From: Bergeyella zoohelcum ATCC 43767
Lineage (GTDB): Bacteria; Bacteroidota; Bacteroidia; Flavobacteriales; Weeksellaceae
DNA length: 64,000 nt
Direction of reading: 5' to 3'
NCBI RefSeq assembly: GCF_000301075.1
Contig: NZ_JH932293.1
Location: forward strand, 1,981,298 to 2,045,297
The translations under genes were made by a program, and so were the position numbers. Below, piece by piece: positions 63,806 to 64,000 of this stretch. Position 1 is the first letter of the stretch, and the number at the start of each line of letters is the position of its first letter. Under the pieces are notes generated by a model. That model saw nothing but the letters and a program-made list of their open reading frames with translations, ran no database searches and had not been told where the DNA came from.

Positions 63806-64000
63806 TCATCTCGACTTTCTTTTTTGTTTAAATTTTCTGAGTCCTAAGACGATAAATGCAAGGTAATTAAAACCTACCCAACTACTTACGGTAGTATCAA
63901 AACGATTTAAAACTGAACGAAAACTATCCATCCAAGAGTTGCTTCTTTCAATGGCGTAACGCTCTTTGTAGAGTTTTTTATCGAAATAATGTTCCGCTTC
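63806..64000 (-). mobile_element. IS transposase, C-terminal part, cut by right edge
   Basis: The minus-strand frame ending at TGA 63806-63808 reads EAEHYFDKKLYKERYAIERS, then NSWMDSFRSVLNRFDTTVSS and WVGFNYLAFIVLGL. This is the C-terminal part of a DDE transposase, with the final catalytic-Glu region (ERYAIERSNSWMD) typical of IS5-like/DDE_Tnp_1 elements. The N-terminal part lies beyond the window. The element's inverted repeat was not identified with certainty between 63707 and 63805. Confidence 0.8.

Overview
The window looks like chromosomal DNA of a low-GC Bacteroidota bacterium of class Flavobacteriia, most likely family Weeksellaceae (Chryseobacterium/Riemerella/Elizabethkingia-like). 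The reasons are: a GLPGLI-family protein; DUF4254, DUF4292 and DUF3098 proteins; a proofreading exonuclease fused to DNA polymerase III alpha; an F-type ATPase cluster without atpD/atpC; Bacteroidota-type promoters (TTG, 17-20 bp, TAnnTTTG) with few Shine-Dalgarno sites; and many TonB-dependent receptors and surface lipoproteins. The species cannot be named from this sequence alone.

Layout. 1-10.8 kb: a long minus-strand run with pepD (cut by the left edge), ribA, a lipoprotein, DUF4254, tatA, an EnvC-like protein, a DUF4292 lipoprotein, a nucleotidyltransferase, secG and a pair of M16 peptidases. 11-15.7 kb: a GLPGLI protein, histidine ammonia-lyase, a 2-oxoacid dehydrogenase E2 and a DUF62 SAM hydrolase. 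15.8-19.3 kb: a zinc-type uptake locus (His-rich small protein, TonB receptor, His-rich lipoprotein). 19.4-26.3 kb: ffh, then an AtpI-like protein and atpBEFHAG. 26.6-30.7 kb: a CNNM/CBS protein, clpS, trxB, a membrane protein and ppa. 30.7-41 kb: envelope and RNA housekeeping genes (waaA, lpxB, uppP, ftsX, rsmA, tilS, comEC) and a C40-type protein that has lost its catalytic cysteine. 41.2-47.1 kb: a tripartite RND efflux operon. 47.3-50.3 kb: a probable copper locus whose TonB receptor carries an N-terminal heavy-metal-associated domain.

50.4-54.9 kb is accessory: a coiled-coil gene beside a 21/42-bp tandem repeat array, yceI, tRNA-Ser(GGA), two AT-rich minus-strand genes each followed by a copy of the same roughly 110-bp 3' repeat, and an integrase-like N-terminal remnant between them. 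54.9-61.3 kb returns to core genes (dnaE, a DegP/HtrA protease).

61.5-63.7 kb is a small redox/detoxification group (FMN reductase, GNAT, OsmC). It is interrupted by a GxxExxY gene lying between two directly repeated blocks of palindromic elements. The right edge cuts an IS transposase on the minus strand.

The most unusual signals are the repeat-flanked GxxExxY insertion, the gene-plus-3'-repeat units near 52.5-54.7 kb, the tandem array at 50.9-51.15 kb, the HMA-TonB receptor fusion and the Cys-to-Ala C40 protein. No CRISPR array, prophage, riboswitch or complete integron was seen.
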